Below are positions 24,100 through 32,490 of a DNA stretch of 40,103 nucleotides, one piece after another. Position 1 is the stretch's first letter, and each line of letters opens with the position of its first letter. Location: contig DATGMP010000052.1 in the NCBI GenBank assembly GCA_035293565.1, positions 1-40,103 of the forward strand, in the 5' to 3' direction. The notes under the pieces were generated by a model. That model was not told where the DNA came from and did no database searches. It saw nothing but the letters and a program-made list of their open reading frames with translations. Both the position numbers and the translations under genes were made by a program. The stretch is from DATGMP01 sp035293565. GTDB taxonomy: Bacteria; Pseudomonadota; Alphaproteobacteria; BOG-932; Roseiterribacteraceae.

Positions 24100-26301
24100 T
24101 CAATGCGCGAGCGGATCGGGCCTAAGCTGGAATTCGACGACCTTCTCGAATGAGCCTTCGCCCGTCTCCTGGTGCCAAGGCGTGGCGGTGGCGTTCACCG
24201 ACCAGATCTCCCTCCCCTTCCATCCGGCTTTCGGGTCGTCGATCCGAGCGTCCATGCCTCGCGGATAGAAGCTCAGCGGATACGGCACCCGCATCTCGAC
24301 CCATTTGCGCGAGTCCGGCAGAAAGGCCAGAATCGAGTCCGAGTTGCTGCCTGGCATGAAGGGAACATCCTTGCCGAGGCCGAACACATTATGGAGGTCT
24401 ACCCAAGTCAAGTAGTACCAGCCCGACCCGACATTGGTGCCGGTGAGCTTCGGCTCGGGCGCTTGATAGAACGTCCATCCTTCCGGGCATTGTTGTCCGG
24501 TTGCCGTTGGGCCAGCCTTAACCGCGCATCTCGAGCGATCGAAGCGGCCGAGTTGTCCGCTGCCGAACGCGACCCAGGCGATGCCCTTCGAATCGATGTC
24601 GACTTCGCGCGCATTGAAGGCGGCGTAGTTCCCGTTCGCGAGTTTCGGTGGCTCGTAGTACTCGGTCTTGCAAGTCTCAGGCGGATTGCGGCCCGGCTCC
24701 AAGCGGATAAGCCCGCTCGGGACCGTCGGCGTGTACTTCGCGACCCAGATGCTATCGTCGACAGGGCTCACATTCATGCCATAAGGAAAACCGGCAATCC
24801 GGGTGTCTTCGGCGGCCTCATGCGTATCGGCCTTCGCCTGACTGTCCGCGCCTGCGGGGCTTGCCGAGCCTTCCGCGCCGCCGGCCGCAGCCAGCGGATC
24901 GGCGGGCTGGTTCCAGTTCGCACGGTTTGGATCGATCTTCCCGTCGCCGCTCGTGTCGAGGACGAAGGGACACCAGCCCACCGCCTTCTTGGCGTCGTGC
25001 GTCTCGTCCCAGACCTTTGTATTGATCCAACCGAGCACGTTGAAGTCGCCGCTGAAATAGACAATGTCATCCTTCGTGTGGCCGAAATTCACATGGTGCG
25101 AGTCGAAGCACACAGGGATGATATCGACCTTCTTGGCGGACGGATCGTAGAGCGCGATCTCCTTCCCTTGCCTGCCGACGTTCGGGAAATAGGCGGCGAA
25201 TTTGCTCTGGTTGCCGTCGCTGCACCAATCGTAGGCTTTGCCCTCGCCCTCTCTCATCGACATCCAAACCCGACCTTTGTCGTCGACCATCGGGTTATGG
25301 ACCATCGCGCCCGGGCGATGCTCGACTGGGGGTGAAACGCCGGGAATATCGATTTCGGTCGTGGCGCCCGTCGCCGGATCAAGCGCCTCGAGATGCCCGA
25401 CATGCAGGTCGGTGCCGTAAATCGGGCCGTGAGCGTTGACGGTCGGGTTGCGCTTGTCGGTCGTCGCCTCATCGTGCACGAAATGGCCGCCGGCGAAGTC
25501 CCACTCGGTGATAACCACATTGCGCTCGACGCCTTTCGGCCGCGGGGGCATCGGCGGCGTCTCTCCAGCGGCGATGCGGTCGCCCCAATCCGCGTACATC
25601 TTGAGCCCGCGCTCGCGGCCGAACCGAGCCATGTTGTTCTGCATTTGCGCGCCGAGATCCTTGGCGTGATCGCCGAGCGAGATGTCGCCCACGCGCACTT
25701 TCTGGATGCGCTCGGCCCAGCCCTCGATGCTATTGGCCGCGCCAGGAAGCTCGCGCGTGGCCGCCGTGCCCAACTGATGACAGAATTGGCAGTTCTCCTT
25801 CATGTGCCCCAGCCAATCCTGCTGGGTCTTCATGGTGAGCGCGATGCCATTGCCTTGAGCGCCTGTGCCTGGGAATTTGTTCGCGGGCGGCGGCCGCAGC
25901 AACGACCACCAATAATTGGCCGGATAGATCTCGGCCGCGGCCTTGGCGTCGGGCGCGATGATCGCCGTCAAATCGATTTTATGGCCCGGCGTCGCCTCGA
26001 CGGGCTTCGAGTCCACCAGCCCATAGCCGCGAACCCAAACCTGATATTTCGCGTTGGGCAGTTCCGGCAGAACGTACCGCCCTTGATCGTCGGTCACCAC
26101 GATCTTGATAAGGGGAGACTTAAGGTCGTGCGTTTCGGCAATGACCCAGACGCCCGCCTCGGGCCCCTTGGAGCTCTTCACCACGCCGCCGATGTCGTCG
26201 CCGACGATCTGGACCCCGGAAGCGGCGCCCGACGCGCTCGAACCCGCCAAGCCGACGATCGATACCGAAGCCAGCAACCCGATTATTGCCCTGAGCGCCA
26301 T
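24100..26301 (-). CDS. Exported CxxCH protein: carboxypeptidase-regulatory-like domain plus beta-propeller
   Basis: 733 residues. The signal peptide is about 1-26. Residues 35-110 form a carboxypeptidase-regulatory-like beta domain (GGVVKSSKGPEAGVWVIAET, DDQGRYVLPELPNAKYQVWVRGYG). A haem-c motif CQFCH is at 171-175. The rest looks like a propeller of the virginiamycin-B-lyase/SMP-30 type, with blades marked by WDFAGGHFVHDE, DDKGRVWMSMREG, GMNVSPVDDSIWVAKY and DIDSKGIAWVAFGSG. A low-complexity Ala/Gly/Asp insert lies near 475-500. GDGKIDPNRA looks like a calcium loop. Its role could be a periplasmic lyase or oxidoreductase. The ribosome site is GGGAGG. It lies between module copy 2 and the VOC/TonB genes. 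Confidence 0.8.
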   Translation of the reverse strand: MALRAIIGLLASVSIVGLAGSSASGAASGVQIVGDDIGGVVKSSKGPEAGVWVIAETHDLKSPLIKIVVTDDQGRYVLPELPNAKYQVWVRGYGLVDSKPVEATPGHKIDLTAIIAPDAKAAAEIYPANYWWSLLRPPPANKFPGTGAQGNGIALTMKTQQDWLGHMKENCQFCHQLGTAATRELPGAANSIEGWAERIQKVRVGDISLGDHAKDLGAQMQNNMARFGRERGLKMYADWGDRIAAGETPPMPPRPKGVERNVVITEWDFAGGHFVHDEATTDKRNPTVNAHGPIYGTDLHVGHLEALDPATGATTEIDIPGVSPPVEHRPGAMVHNPMVDDKGRVWMSMREGEGKAYDWCSDGNQSKFAAYFPNVGRQGKEIALYDPSAKKVDIIPVCFDSHHVNFGHTKDDIVYFSGDFNVLGWINTKVWDETHDAKKAVGWCPFVLDTSGDGKIDPNRANWNQPADPLAAAGGAEGSASPAGADSQAKADTHEAAEDTRIAGFPYGMNVSPVDDSIWVAKYTPTVPSGLIRLEPGRNPPETCKTEYYEPPKLANGNYAAFNAREVDIDSKGIAWVAFGSGQLGRFDRSRCAVKAGPTATGQQCPEGWTFYQAPEPKLTGTNVGSGWYYLTWVDLHNVFGLGKDVPFMPGSNSDSILAFLPDSRKWVEMRVPYPLSFYPRGMDARIDDPKAGWKGREIWSVNATATPWHQETGEGSFEKVVEFQLRPDPLAH

Positions 26302-26485
26302 CGCGCAACCTCCCGACGTTCCGTCCGGCCGAGGAGCGCCCTCGTGCCCCGATTATTCATTTCGACGGTAAAGGAGGCTACAGGACCGTCATAGACTTCA
26401 CTTGAGCACTATCGAGCGAAGGCCAGGGAATGGTACGCTCCGCATCGCAGCGAGATACTTGGGAAGCCGCTTCTTGGATCGCTCT

Positions 26486-27805
26486 CTAGGGCGTGACGGC
26501 GCGCCATACGAGCGCGGCCGAGCCGTGCGGGATCTGCGCCGGAAGGCTGACGTTTTTCAGAAGGTCCTCGCCCGGGAGGAAATCGTAGATGTCGTTGCCA
26601 TTCAGGTCTCCAGCCCTCTTGTCTCCGGCAAAGAGGTGGAGCGGATAGCCGAGGTAGGCCCACTGCTTCGTTCCGTCCGGCAGAGCGACGACATCCCAAA
26701 ATCCCGAGGGCTGAGCGTCGTCGGGCGCTTTCAAGCGAGGCCAAACCTTGATGCACTCCGCGTCGCACCGCGAACCGCCTAGCTGACGACCGGTCGATTC
26801 GTTCAACGGCACCCCGTCGCGCAAGCTGTGCCCTTGCATGTAGGCGGAGCTGTCGTGAGCATAGAGAGTCATTCCGGCGGAAGTCGCGAGATTTTCGCCG
26901 CCGAAATGATTGTGGCGAATGATGACGCCTTCCGGGACGAAATAACGTACCAGGAGCGCCGGCTGCCATCCCATCCCCGGCTTGCTGCCATTGACGTCTC
27001 CGGGATCCACATCGGCATCGAAGGTGAAGAGCGGTTTCCCGCGATGGGCCCATTGGTCGGAACCGTCTGGAGCTCGAACCACGGTAAAGTCGCCAACGGC
27101 CTGCGCGAGGAACGCTGCCGGAACCGGCTTCCAGCGCGACGTGCATTCGGGATCGGCGCATGCGCTCTGGCGATCGCTCGCGCGCTTGCCGTCGAACGCA
27201 TAGAGCGTCATGCCGTGCGCATCCACGAGCCCGACGCCGTTCGCCCTCGGCAGCTCATGCGCCGCGATGCCGTCCGGCGCCGACAAGCTGCCGGCCGGAT
27301 CGAAGATCGCCACATGAAACGCCTTGTCAGCCTTCTCCCCTCCGGCCTCCCCTACCGATACGTCGCCCGAGTAGCGATAAAGCGCTTTGCCTCCAAGCGC
27401 CCACTGGCCCACGCCATCTTGGCGCCGGATGACAGACCAGTCGCCGGAAGGCTTCGCTTCCTGCGACGCCTCGAGCGGCGCCCAGGTCTTGGCGCAATCG
27501 CCGTCGCATGCCGATCGCGTCGGGTCGGTGTCCTTGTCATAGGTGTAGGCGGTGCGCCCCTTCGAGTCCGCGTATGCGAGGCGAGGCACCATCTGCTTTC
27601 CGTTGGCTATCCCAGTCGCGACGAGCGGACCAAGACGAACCTTGTGAAGCGTGATGCCGGAAGGAGTCGCCAGAGGAGCGGCCGCCATTTGAGTCGGTTG
27701 CGACCGCCAGCCATAGAGCAAAGCGCCCATGCCTGCTCCCGCCACGACGAGAGCGATCACGACGGCAATCCGCGACATTCGGGACTCCTGCGCCGCGGGT
27801 TTCAT
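26486..27805 (-). CDS. Module gene D, copy 2: membrane-anchored secreted-repeat protein
   Basis: 439 residues. One N-terminal transmembrane or signal segment (IAVVIALVVAGAGMGALLYGW) is followed by three secreted-repeat units with Cys pairs CDGDC, CADPEC and CDAEC, cores TWAPLEA, RWKPVPA and VWPRLKAP, and DGxxQWAxxGxxL blocks. The layout matches copy 1 in repeat number and order, so the two are paralogues, though clearly diverged. ATG overlaps the stop of gene C copy 2 (TGATG), the same coupling as in copy 1; an ATG nine codons in would also keep the anchor. It is the last gene of copy 2, and the 184-bp gap after it contains a half-site GATACTT at 26454. Confidence 0.8.
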   Translation of the reverse strand: MKPAAQESRMSRIAVVIALVVAGAGMGALLYGWRSQPTQMAAAPLATPSGITLHKVRLGPLVATGIANGKQMVPRLAYADSKGRTAYTYDKDTDPTRSACDGDCAKTWAPLEASQEAKPSGDWSVIRRQDGVGQWALGGKALYRYSGDVSVGEAGGEKADKAFHVAIFDPAGSLSAPDGIAAHELPRANGVGLVDAHGMTLYAFDGKRASDRQSACADPECTSRWKPVPAAFLAQAVGDFTVVRAPDGSDQWAHRGKPLFTFDADVDPGDVNGSKPGMGWQPALLVRYFVPEGVIIRHNHFGGENLATSAGMTLYAHDSSAYMQGHSLRDGVPLNESTGRQLGGSRCDAECIKVWPRLKAPDDAQPSGFWDVVALPDGTKQWAYLGYPLHLFAGDKRAGDLNGNDIYDFLPGEDLLKNVSLPAQIPHGSAALVWRAVTP

Positions 27806-29148
27806 CAGACCAGGACTTCCGAGAAAGCCTTAGTGGCCTGCATCGAGCGAGTTCCCCAGCTGCTCACCGGAATGCCCATGGCCTGCAGCGCGGTCAGGCC
27901 GACGCGCGTCCCCGGATCGCCGACCGCAGCCACATGAAGACCGGTCTTCATTCGACCGCTGGCCCCTCCCGCGGTCAGAAGCGGAATATTGTCCAAGGAA
28001 TGGAGCTTCGCGTACCCTGTGTCTGTCGAGGCGACGACAAGCGTGCGATCCAGGAGTGTGCCATCGGCCTCACGAATGCCGTCGAGCGCCGTGAGCAGGT
28101 CGGCGAAGCTGCTTGTGATGTCGGCATAGAAGCTGGTCATCTCCGGCTGGTAGCCCAGCTTCAAATCGACCGGCTCCTCATGCGAGTACTCATGGTGGGT
28201 TTGGTAGGCGCCGGCGCGCCGGAGCGAGGAATTCGCGTTCGCGTACGCGATGTTGATGACCCGCGTCTGGCCGCAGGCCAGCGCATGCGCCAGGAGCTGC
28301 GCGAATAGCCGATGGTTTGTCTTGACCGTTTCGATCTCGGTGCCGGTGGGCGTCTGGTCAACCTTCGCCGGCACAGAGCAAGCCTCGAGGGGCGCAGGCT
28401 TCTGCAGCGAGATGTCCAACTGTTTTTCGAGCTCACGCAGCGACGTGAAATATTCGTCCATGCGCGCGCGATCCGCCGCCCCCAGATCCGCGACGAAGGC
28501 TTTCCGATCGTCGGCCACCGCGGACAGCGCGCTTCTCTTCACCATCACATGCGGATCGGGCGTGAACGTCGCGGCATTCGGATCCGCGAACCCGGGGCCG
28601 AAGACGCGCGTGTAAAGGGCGAGTGGCGAGACCTCGCCGGGATTTATGGAGCTTGCGCTGCGGCGACTTTGACTGTGCAGGGGATCCCCCGTGCAGCTGA
28701 CTTCGAGGGACCGGAAACGGCTGTTGGTCCCGATGACGTCGGAAACGAGGACATCCATCGAAGGCGCTTCAACTGTTTGGCCGGCAGGGACAGTGCCGGT
28801 GATGAGCGCGACCGGACCCGTGAAGTGAACCGTGTTCACGCGGCCGTCGAGCAGCACCTTCATGCCGCTATAGACATTGATCTTTTGCTTCCAGGGTTCG
28901 AGCGGCGCGAGCTCCGGCCCCAGCGCTGCGATCTTGCCAGGCGTCTTGGGCTCCCAGCGACCCGGGTTGAAGCCGAGCCCCCAGAACCAAGTGCCGAAAC
29001 GGGTCGGGAGCGGCGCGCCCGTGTCGGCAAGCGCCGTCCCGTTCGCGTTCAGGAAGCAATCCAGGAACGGAACGCCCACCGTGACAGCGGCGCCGCCAAG
29101 AATCCCGCGCAGCACGCGTCGGCGAGGGAAACGTCCTAAGGTATTCAT
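27805..29148 (-). CDS. Module gene C, copy 2: DUF1552 protein
   Basis: 447 residues. A Tat-like signal PRRRVLRGILGG and VPFLDCFLN are followed by the same blocks as copy 1: FWGLGFNPGRWEPKTPGK, FRSLEVSCTG, SPLALYTRVFGP, RMDEYFTSLRELEKQL and DTGYAKLHSLDNIPLLTAGGASG. The histidine motif is HHEYSHEE (318-325), again with Glu where the family name predicts a final His. The ATG start overlaps the end of gene B (ATGA), and its own stop overlaps gene D (TGATG), so all three are tightly packed. It should be exported folded if Tat is used, which would fit a metal- or cofactor-loaded protein. Confidence 0.88.
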   Translation of the reverse strand: MNTLGRFPRRRVLRGILGGAAVTVGVPFLDCFLNANGTALADTGAPLPTRFGTWFWGLGFNPGRWEPKTPGKIAALGPELAPLEPWKQKINVYSGMKVLLDGRVNTVHFTGPVALITGTVPAGQTVEAPSMDVLVSDVIGTNSRFRSLEVSCTGDPLHSQSRRSASSINPGEVSPLALYTRVFGPGFADPNAATFTPDPHVMVKRSALSAVADDRKAFVADLGAADRARMDEYFTSLRELEKQLDISLQKPAPLEACSVPAKVDQTPTGTEIETVKTNHRLFAQLLAHALACGQTRVINIAYANANSSLRRAGAYQTHHEYSHEEPVDLKLGYQPEMTSFYADITSSFADLLTALDGIREADGTLLDRTLVVASTDTGYAKLHSLDNIPLLTAGGASGRMKTGLHVAAVGDPGTRVGLTALQAMGIPVSSWGTRSMQATKAFSEVLV

Positions 29149-30866
29149 CGTTGCTCCTCCTCTTGCTTCCCTGAGGCGAGCTTGGCGCGCGGAATGTCAA
29201 CGGCGCCCATCGCAGTCGGACCGACACGGTAAAGCTCATCGCTGGTCGCGATCGTCTTCAGGAGAGCGGGAACCTTGTAACCCTCCTCCGCGAACGACTG
29301 CCCCAAGGACTTCATCCACTCGGCTTCCGATTTCGCCGGATCGCGGCCAGCCGCATAGGCGTAGACCTTGTTGACCAGGCAAGCCGGCGTCGCCGGATCG
29401 TCATGCACCGCCTTGTCGAGCCCAACCGGATCGGTGAACTTCATGCCGTCGAGCTCACCGCTGGTGTCGATAGCCACGCCATTCTCGCGCAGGCGGAACT
29501 CGCCGTCGGAATCGAAGTTCTCCATCCCAAGCCCGATCGGATCCATGATCTTGTGGCAGCCGGCGCAGGTCGGCTCTGTGCGATGCGCGGTGAGCCTCTC
29601 GCGCGCTGTCTTGAACTCCGAATTCTTCACGTCGTTCACAAGCGTGAAGTTCACGTTCGGCGGCGGCGACGGGACTTTCTGGCAGAGGACCAGTTCGCGA
29701 AGAGCCTTGCCGCGGAGCGTGGGCGAGCTGCGGCCTGGATGGGCATGGATAGCGACGAAGCTTACCTGCGCTAGAATGCCCGCCCGCGGATCGCCTTGCG
29801 GATAGGCGTATGGCACCCACGCATCCGGCCATCCATCCGGCGACACGACCGGGACGCCGTAGATCGAACCCAACCGCGCCGTCAAAAACGTGTTCGGGGT
29901 CGTGAAGAGATCGCGATAATCGCCCTGCCTGCGCAGCAAATGATCGACGATCGTCCGCAACGTCTGCTCTCGGGCGTCTTCGATAACCTGGAATCCGAAC
30001 TTCGGATAGATGACCGGGTCCTTCGATAACGTGGAGAATTCATCGAAGCCAAGCATATCCGAGAAGAAGGCGCGGACGCCTGCCTCAAGACGCGGCGACG
30101 CGATCATGCGGTCCACCTGCCGATCTAGGCCATCGCGAGCATTGAGATCGCCCTTCTCCGCGGCGGCCAAGAGCTCCCGGTCGGGAACCGAATTCCATAA
30201 GAAGAAGCTGAGCTGCGACGCTTTGGAATATCCGTCGAGGCGATACTGCCCGGGATGTTCCGGATCCGGCTCAACCGTCTCTTTCCGGAACAGGAAATTC
30301 GGCGACACGAGAATCGTCGATAGCGCTTCGCTCAGCCCCGCGTAGAAATCGTGAAGAGCCTTGGCGGTGGACGACGCTATGGCGACCCGGGAATCGAGCT
30401 CCTCGGCCTTCAGCGGCCGGCGAAAGAGATATCGGCCGACGTCCGCTAGGAAGCGCTTCGCGCAAGCGTCGTCGGCGGCGCGGGCGTCGGCCGGCTTGCA
30501 AGGCAACAGAGTGCGCCGATGCTCATCGCTCACTACCTGGCCCGCGATGTTGTGGGCCATGGTCGCGTACTGCTCGAGGCCCGACGGCGTGACGCTGATT
30601 TGCCCCGCGCCAACGGCAAGCAGCCCGTCGCGTCGAATCTCGGGCTCGAACCGCCCGCCGACCTTGATCGACGTCCCGAAGACATCCGCGATGATCTGGC
30701 GATACTGCTCTTCGCTGATCCGTCGTGTCACCGCGCTGGGAGCCGTCGCGGCGAGCGAAGGGTCCGCGTATGCGCCGGGGCCGCTCCCGAACGGCGATCC
30801 GCCGAGCCAAAGGGTCAAGCATGCGGCTGCGGCCGCCATAGGCATCAGTTTCGAAATCCGGATCAT
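29145..30866 (-). CDS. Module gene B, copy 2: DUF1592/DUF1588-type exported protein with haem-c motif
   Basis: 573 residues from ATG 30866, chosen for GGGGGAG upstream and because the signal peptide (ISKLMPMAAAAACLTLWLGG) then begins properly; the frame is open for 13 more codons upstream. The blocks are as in copy 1: ISEEQYRQIIADVFG, FRRPLKAEEL, YSKASQLSFFLWN, LCQKVPSPPPNVNF and CAGCH at 434-438 (TCAGCHKIMDPIGLGMENFD), then DTSGELDG. Around the haem motif it shares a 33-base exact match with copy 1 (29538-29570 and 17199-17231), in the same orientation. The gap after gene A is 44 bp. Confidence 0.88.
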   Translation of the reverse strand: MIRISKLMPMAAAAACLTLWLGGSPFGSGPGAYADPSLAATAPSAVTRRISEEQYRQIIADVFGTSIKVGGRFEPEIRRDGLLAVGAGQISVTPSGLEQYATMAHNIAGQVVSDEHRRTLLPCKPADARAADDACAKRFLADVGRYLFRRPLKAEELDSRVAIASSTAKALHDFYAGLSEALSTILVSPNFLFRKETVEPDPEHPGQYRLDGYSKASQLSFFLWNSVPDRELLAAAEKGDLNARDGLDRQVDRMIASPRLEAGVRAFFSDMLGFDEFSTLSKDPVIYPKFGFQVIEDAREQTLRTIVDHLLRRQGDYRDLFTTPNTFLTARLGSIYGVPVVSPDGWPDAWVPYAYPQGDPRAGILAQVSFVAIHAHPGRSSPTLRGKALRELVLCQKVPSPPPNVNFTLVNDVKNSEFKTARERLTAHRTEPTCAGCHKIMDPIGLGMENFDSDGEFRLRENGVAIDTSGELDGMKFTDPVGLDKAVHDDPATPACLVNKVYAYAAGRDPAKSEAEWMKSLGQSFAEEGYKVPALLKTIATSDELYRVGPTAMGAVDIPRAKLASGKQEEEQR

Positions 30867-30910
30867 CGCTCCCCCGTGCGCCGCACAAAGCCATCGACGG
30901 TCCATCGCAT

Positions 30911-32056
30911 TCAGCGCTCGTTGTTGGTCGCGGTCTTTTGCGTCGCCTGATCAATAGCGAACGCCGGAACCGCTTCGATCGCGTAGGCGGCCGATATGGA
31001 CCTGTTCTCGCCTGTCCTCGGATCAGGGTCGGCGTCGGCCAGCTTCTTCAGCGCGTAGTAAATCCCTGGCAGATCGGCCGAGAGCGCATATTCCTCGACA
31101 TAACCACCAACGGCCATCGCATGATAGAGCGGGAACCACGGCGTGTAGCCGCCGACCATGCCCGAGAGCTCTCCGTCAGGCTTTACCCGCAGACGCAGGC
31201 GAGCATGGTCGAATTTGAAGGCGGAGTTGTAATAGTTGTCGAGCACAAGGCTCAGCGTCCCGGGTTCGGCGACGATCACCCCATTTCGCATCGTCGCATG
31301 AAACACGTTCCGCGTACGCGGATCGGCGTCGATCCGGTAGGTCATGTCGCGCTGGACCATCTTTCCGCTGGCGTCCCGCGTGGCCGGCTCCAAGGCCCGG
31401 CCGATGAGAACCGTCACATCCCCGTCCTTGCCGAAGCCGTTCTCCGCGGTGATCGACACGAGCATCGCCGGCGTGATGTCCTTCAGCTTATCCCAATGAA
31501 CCTCGTCGGCATTCGACATGGCGGGCTCGCCCGCGACCTTGGCGACGCCGCGGAATCCCCTGACGCATCCGAAGACCCTGTAAAGCTGGTTGTCGATTCC
31601 GCGCTTGTGGGTCGTCGGATCTTCGAAGGAGTTCGGCGACTGGGCTCCCCGGCCGTCAAGGTTGAAACCGAAGCCATAGCGCCCTTTCACGGTCTTGAGC
31701 CCCGGGTCAGGCATGGTCTCCGGATTGGCGTAGACATTCGTCTTGCCGTCGCCTCTGACCGCCACGAGAGGAATCCAGGGCTGCGCGGCGCCGCCTTCCC
31801 CGGGGAAATCCTTGAGCGCGGCCTCGATCTCTTCCTTCGAATGGCCGATCCGAGCCAACTGGGCGCGGTAGAACTCAGCCGCGGAGGGATCGAGCCCATC
31901 CGGGCAGTCGGCCTCGGTGAAATAGGAGGCCAGGTAAAACTCGTCGACGACGAAGCTTCTCGTTTCCGCCCCAAGGGCACCCGGCTGCCCGATCAAAGCA
32001 GCCGCCGAAACCAGGGAGACAGCGAGCGCGCCGAGACGGATTCTGAAAGTCATCAT
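30911..32056 (-). CDS. Module gene A, copy 2: exported protein, family not recognised
   Basis: 381 residues. The signal region is LGALAVSLVSAAALIGQPGALGA. It aligns along its length with copy 1: FVVDEFYLASYFTEADCPDGLDPS, YGFGFNLDGRG, RGIDNQLYRVFGC, GDVTVLIGRALEPATRDASGK, RNVFHATMRNGV and GIYYALKKLADADPDPRTGEN then YAIEAVPAFAI. Two adjacent ATGs (32056 and 32053) could start it; GTCGGGAA lies just upstream. Its promoter region is rich in inverted repeats and is shared with a divergent AraC-type regulator. Function unknown; the conserved NLDG/DNQLYR core and paired cysteines suggest a stable beta-rich extracytoplasmic protein. Confidence 0.75.
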   Translation of the reverse strand: MMTFRIRLGALAVSLVSAAALIGQPGALGAETRSFVVDEFYLASYFTEADCPDGLDPSAAEFYRAQLARIGHSKEEIEAALKDFPGEGGAAQPWIPLVAVRGDGKTNVYANPETMPDPGLKTVKGRYGFGFNLDGRGAQSPNSFEDPTTHKRGIDNQLYRVFGCVRGFRGVAKVAGEPAMSNADEVHWDKLKDITPAMLVSITAENGFGKDGDVTVLIGRALEPATRDASGKMVQRDMTYRIDADPRTRNVFHATMRNGVIVAEPGTLSLVLDNYYNSAFKFDHARLRLRVKPDGELSGMVGGYTPWFPLYHAMAVGGYVEEYALSADLPGIYYALKKLADADPDPRTGENRSISAAYAIEAVPAFAIDQATQKTATNNER

Positions 32057-32074
32057 TTCCCGACCTTTGCCCGA

Positions 32075-32090
32075 CCGAGACTTGTCTCGG
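32075..32090. repeat. Perfect inverted repeat, 7-bp arms, in gene A copy-2 leader
   Basis: CCGAGAC and GTCTCGG flank TT. It ends 19 bases before the gene A start, so it may be an operator close to the transcription start or a leader hairpin. Confidence 0.6.
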
Positions 32091-32130
32091 ACGTCCCTCC
32101 CTCGTCGCTAGGCCATCGGAGCTGCGCAAC

Positions 32131-32150
32131 TCCTTGCGGAACCGCAAGGA
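32131..32150. repeat. Perfect inverted repeat, 9-bp arms, upstream of gene A copy 2
   Basis: TCCTTGCGG and CCGCAAGGA flank AA. It lies 75 bp upstream of gene A, a usual distance for an operator at or just above a promoter. No T-run follows on either strand, so a terminator is unlikely. Confidence 0.6.
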
Positions 32151-32490
32151 AGCCAACTTACAGGCCAAGGTGAGGATAGACACGCGCCGAAAGGTCATTC
32201 AATCGACGTGCTCGGATACTTCACGACAGGTCGAATAGCGATACTCGAAGGGCCACAAGTTGAAGCCTCGCGCCAGGCTCTCTCCTAGTCTCGTTACTCG
32301 AGTAGGCCCAAAGCAACCCATCGCCGATTAACAACGGCGCGGCGATCGGCGTACCTGCTCCCGCTACTCCGGGTATCAGAAAACGGCCCGGCAGCGAACC
32401 CCGTGTTCTATCGCGAAGGCAATCGGACGAGCCCGCATATTGGTTTCGAGCACTTTCCCCTCGAGCGGAGTGAGAGGTCCAGTTTCGAGC

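Larger units (their letters stand above)
32057..32490. promoter_or_regulatory. Divergent control region, module copy 2 / AraC-type regulator
   Basis: 434 bp without a gene but full of symmetry. CCGAGAC-TT-GTCTCGG (32075-32090) and TCCTTGCGG-AA-CCGCAAGGA (32131-32150) are perfect inverted repeats 20-95 bp upstream of gene A. Farther out lie GATACTTCAC (from 32215), GATACTC (32240-32246), the 10-bp palindrome TACTCGAGTA (32295-32304) and GCTACTCCGGGTATC (32363-32377), a 13-of-15 match to the palindrome upstream of the TonB receptor. At least two different DNA-binding proteins probably act here. Confidence 0.6.

Noticed and set aside
30938..32173. Plus-strand open frame of 411 codons opposite gene A copy 2
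   Set aside because: Antisense to a conserved paralogue; the similar-looking antisense frame opposite copy 1 arises only because the coding strands are related.
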